From the NCBI GenBank assembly GCA_021324685.1, contig JAJPIQ010000018.1, positions 1 through 45,353 on the forward strand: 45,353 nucleotides of DNA. Reading direction: 5' to 3'. Source of the DNA: Bacteroidota bacterium (lineage in GTDB: Bacteria; Bacteroidota; Ignavibacteria; Palsa-1295). Position numbers and translations under genes: made by a program. This document shows positions 44,101-45,353 of this stretch, piece by piece. The notes below the pieces were generated by a model that saw only the letters and a program-made list of their open reading frames with translations, did not search any database and was not told the origin of the DNA. Numbering within the stretch: the stretch's first letter is position 1; each line of letters opens with the position of its first letter.

Positions 44101-45353
44101 AAACTTAATACCGTCTCGGGTTGCGCGGTTGGACACTCCAGTGGCTCGAACGATCAAGGCCATGTTGTTTTCTCAAGTTATAAGAATTCAGCAGGTGCCG
44201 GATTTTCGGCAACATCGTCTAGTTCGGCCGTGGATATGACTGGCGTTCATCATAATACCGATGGCACCCCTAACGTCGACGACCTTCCCGCGATGAATCT
44301 TTTCAAAAGCAATAGCGGGTCACAAATATCTTTATCGAACGGTGCCATTGTTTTTTTGGGAAAAGCTTGGTCTCTTAGCGGCGCTCCGACATGGACCGCC
44401 TTTGGAGAAAATAATCTCGAGCAGGGAACAGCGCCCAGCGTTACGTTACTGACCTCGTCATCCTCCCCGGCTATAAACATCAAGAACGTCGATAATAACT
44501 GGTGGGGTAACTCGAATATCGATCCCGGTTGGGACCCATCAGGTGGTCACTGGGATCATTCGAATTCTTCGAATGTAATTGCGAACAACGTTCCAGTTGA
44601 TGCGGCAACCGTTACAGGGAACACGGCCTCAGTTGAAAACTTGCCATCGGGAATCGAGTGTTCTGATGGTTTAATAGCAGACGGTAGTAAAGATAGGCCT
44701 CTCGCGATTCAGCTTCAAGATAGCTCCCTGTGCTATCGTCTTGGTGCTGCAGGCTATGGGCATATGAGCAACGGTGAATGGGAAGAAGCGTATGATACCT
44801 TGCGGCTATACATGGAGCATTGCTATGACGAAACCAACGCCTGGCGCGAATTTACCGACGTCGATGGTGCAGTTTCCCAATGGGCTGGCGGTGGTCCGGG
44901 ACGGTGGCCAGATTTTCTCGTGTGGTTAAAGAAAGTTCTCTACCTCAATCCAGATTCGTTCTGGTATTGCGGAGACGCTTTAGATATGATCACCGCAGAA
45001 CAGCAAAATGAGAATGCTCAACTTGCGGAGCTTCGATATATTCTTGATAATCATAAATGTTCGGGTTTCGCGGATTGGCAAACAATTTGGCATGGTGATT
45101 CAACTGCCCGTTATCAGCATTGGCTCGATTCGTTGAAATCCTTATATGGAAGCTTTTATGGCCCCGATTATCAGGACTGGTCGGACTCTACTAAAAAAGC
45201 GTTCACCGCCGATACGAGTGCGCATCCCTTCGATACGACGATCCCATCGCTCTTCGATGTGGACCTTCAGATTCTGATGGGTTCGCAATATGCCTCCGCG
45301 CCGGAGCCGGCAGCGATCGGTTCCCAGGCACTTGTGGGAGCGAAACTGCTGGA
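41185..45353 (+). CDS. Very large secreted protein, probably beta-helical, 3' partial
   Basis: Open from ATG 41185 to the window end: more than 1389 codons with no stop. I read every line in this frame. A long hydrophobic N-terminus (~44 residues, ending SVQFLLSAPARSQ) acts as signal peptide. Residues ~50-400 are beta-propeller or adhesin-like (NVRYVWMQRRTG, FLYIVWEEKVSGSFQIWSMI). From ~550 to ~1130 the sequence has the Asn/Gly/Ser-rich rungs of a right-handed parallel beta-helix (GTIVFSGSGETELTNLAGYN, NVVVENNTFPEGSNSEPSG, SNSLICSNSIYGLSSSGGTG) and the capping phrase DNNWWGNSNIDPGW. After ~1150 comes a helical, TPR-like part (HMSNGEWEEAYDTLRLYMEH). No transmembrane segment. In this lineage such proteins usually end in a T9SS sorting domain, which would lie outside the window. 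No named family is recognised; surface adhesin or carbohydrate-binding role is a guess. Confidence 0.85.
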   Translation, partial: MKNLIQKRVLFTKHFLFAWPSSIAQFLLWLTSVQFLLSAPARSQVAYQFQAPNVITLSTAPVTLTMDCLSANGYGQWTSSTSTDDAHLLANFLSSSTTSNPQAGIVGSAPFTFTSPDVYPTTEVMKTAANLKGNVRYVWMQRRTGMGSTDQFYVEGFDPGSSGIDISFSSLPGNTSSYKVLNAVNSTSGLVSIATGHHFVNTSDEANALDRFDIAIDANFLYIVWEEKVSGSFQIWSMILNLSTGATVLAPTQVTPSTGGGSTGVRPTVAVDIRNHGTTVAPFDVAYISAVPSGTVYWTQWQPSSSTFTSPTAIPNSFVDPQNSTSLTWSNPQHARVLAASEAVVSPLATNQRAVYVIADNGGLSLFLDRIIAGVPQSTNEYGDGVYNCSRPSNCPMEKCSSTPPNLFPVLNNPIWAFSNPYQGENASSSLTTSTFTEFHCLYQLDRSSVFTGSAGEYPLMIIPGSAASSGYCVSEASSTTFEEDPITNGNSIMQYCAAVNQMGIHVHWISSNHHFYCRDNRNIDQNIEENTLVTDICNVDDGTGHGGSLTPTLLSGLTMAVYSDPANQGAYTGTGNLTIKAGSSSAIKLKIGNASNTGADFIEVGDRSEINLSSNTLSEFDVAPDNTVECYSLFSNSNAGSGDYAAWNGGTIVFSGSGETELTNLAGYNYVEDNITHPAHLIVHGNALMKFNAYNVSMTDTRITYPYESSVVSGFSGNWTGIIWSYGNATFTDCVFNSSDNTNDRPIYNARGGYSGQTATSEFDQCNFSVGSHTEIEAKADAHPSAPGGIIISGGLSNRVEINVAISPFDQQGVSIDGMEFDNIRTVAIIYQQDPANTTYSFTASDCYFKSYADLTSFSNPTGIEVIDAADTANRTNVVVENNTFPEGSNSEPSGSIAAAIHFSDATGNIGYNQIGSAMTSAPMYQIGIWNESSTGGSHNNSNSLICSNSIYGLSSSGGTGLSTDFYVGYAKLNTVSGCAVGHSSGSNDQGHVVFSSYKNSAGAGFSATSSSSAVDMTGVHHNTDGTPNVDDLPAMNLFKSNSGSQISLSNGAIVFLGKAWSLSGAPTWTAFGENNLEQGTAPSVTLLTSSSSPAINIKNVDNNWWGNSNIDPGWDPSGGHWDHSNSSNVIANNVPVDAATVTGNTASVENLPSGIECSDGLIADGSKDRPLAIQLQDSSLCYRLGAAGYGHMSNGEWEEAYDTLRLYMEHCYDETNAWREFTDVDGAVSQWAGGGPGRWPDFLVWLKKVLYLNPDSFWYCGDALDMITAEQQNENAQLAELRYILDNHKCSGFADWQTIWHGDSTARYQHWLDSLKSLYGSFYGPDYQDWSDSTKKAFTADTSAHPFDTTIPSLFDVDLQILMGSQYASAPEPAAIGSQALVGAKLL

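Overview
The window looks like a chromosomal segment of an FCB-group bacterium, close to the Bacteroidota/Chlorobiota border (Kapabacteria- or Ignavibacteria-like). The evidence is a TonB-receptor/DUF4249 lipoprotein pair, type IX secretion (Por) sorting-type domains, many Sec signal peptides and lipoboxes, a large Bacteroidota-style Cas9, and weak or absent Shine-Dalgarno sequences at many starts. The lineage is an inference; no rRNA is present.

Layout. 1-11.3 kb (+): the 3' part of a fused E2-E1 2-oxoglutarate decarboxylase/dehydrogenase (kgd type), an outer-membrane TonB receptor with its DUF4249 lipoprotein, an LTPAQ-type lipoprotein, an exported M1 aminopeptidase coupled to an exported alpha/beta hydrolase, and a small exported WVPG-motif protein. 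11.4-14.4 kb (-): an ECF sigma factor overlapping a single-pass membrane protein that looks like its anti-sigma partner but carries a Por-type C-terminal domain. 14.7-22.7 kb (+): a co-directional DNA-repair and envelope cluster with recA, two related lipoproteins, recX, a YbbR-like protein, a DEDDh exonuclease/GIY-YIG/UvrC-like fusion, menG/ubiE and a polysaccharide flippase. 23.0-26.8 kb (+): infA-rpmJ-rpsM-rpsK-rpsD-rpoA-rplQ ending at a strong terminator.

26.8-36.5 kb is a type II-C CRISPR-Cas locus. It has a divergent tracrRNA gene (minus strand, readable anti-repeat and terminator), cas9 (1580 aa), cas1, cas2 and an array of 32 repeats (46 nt) with 31 spacers of exactly 30 nt. The locus is bracketed by inverted copies of a GTCCCGAAGGGAC-type palindromic repeat. 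Inside the operon is a compact element not normally part of a CRISPR system: a DUF559 (Vsr/PD-(D/E)XK-like) endonuclease gene between cas1 and cas2, enclosed by 38-bp inverted repeats that are themselves hairpins. A 96-bp inverted-repeat derivative with the same ends sits in frame inside cas1, and a decayed single copy follows cas2. The cas reading frames and start/stop couplings survive all of these insertions. Spacers 1 and 3 are the same 30-mer except for one base, which falls in the predicted PAM-proximal seed.

36.5-40.4 kb (-): a multi-pass PTPS-related membrane protein with a 24-bp tandem repeat, a monofunctional peptidoglycan glycosyltransferase, a small exported protein and a YebC-family regulator. 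After a gene-free stretch with a good sigma-70-type promoter and a hairpin leader, 41.2-45.4 kb (+) is one open frame without stop, running off the window: the start of a very large secreted, probably beta-helical, surface protein.
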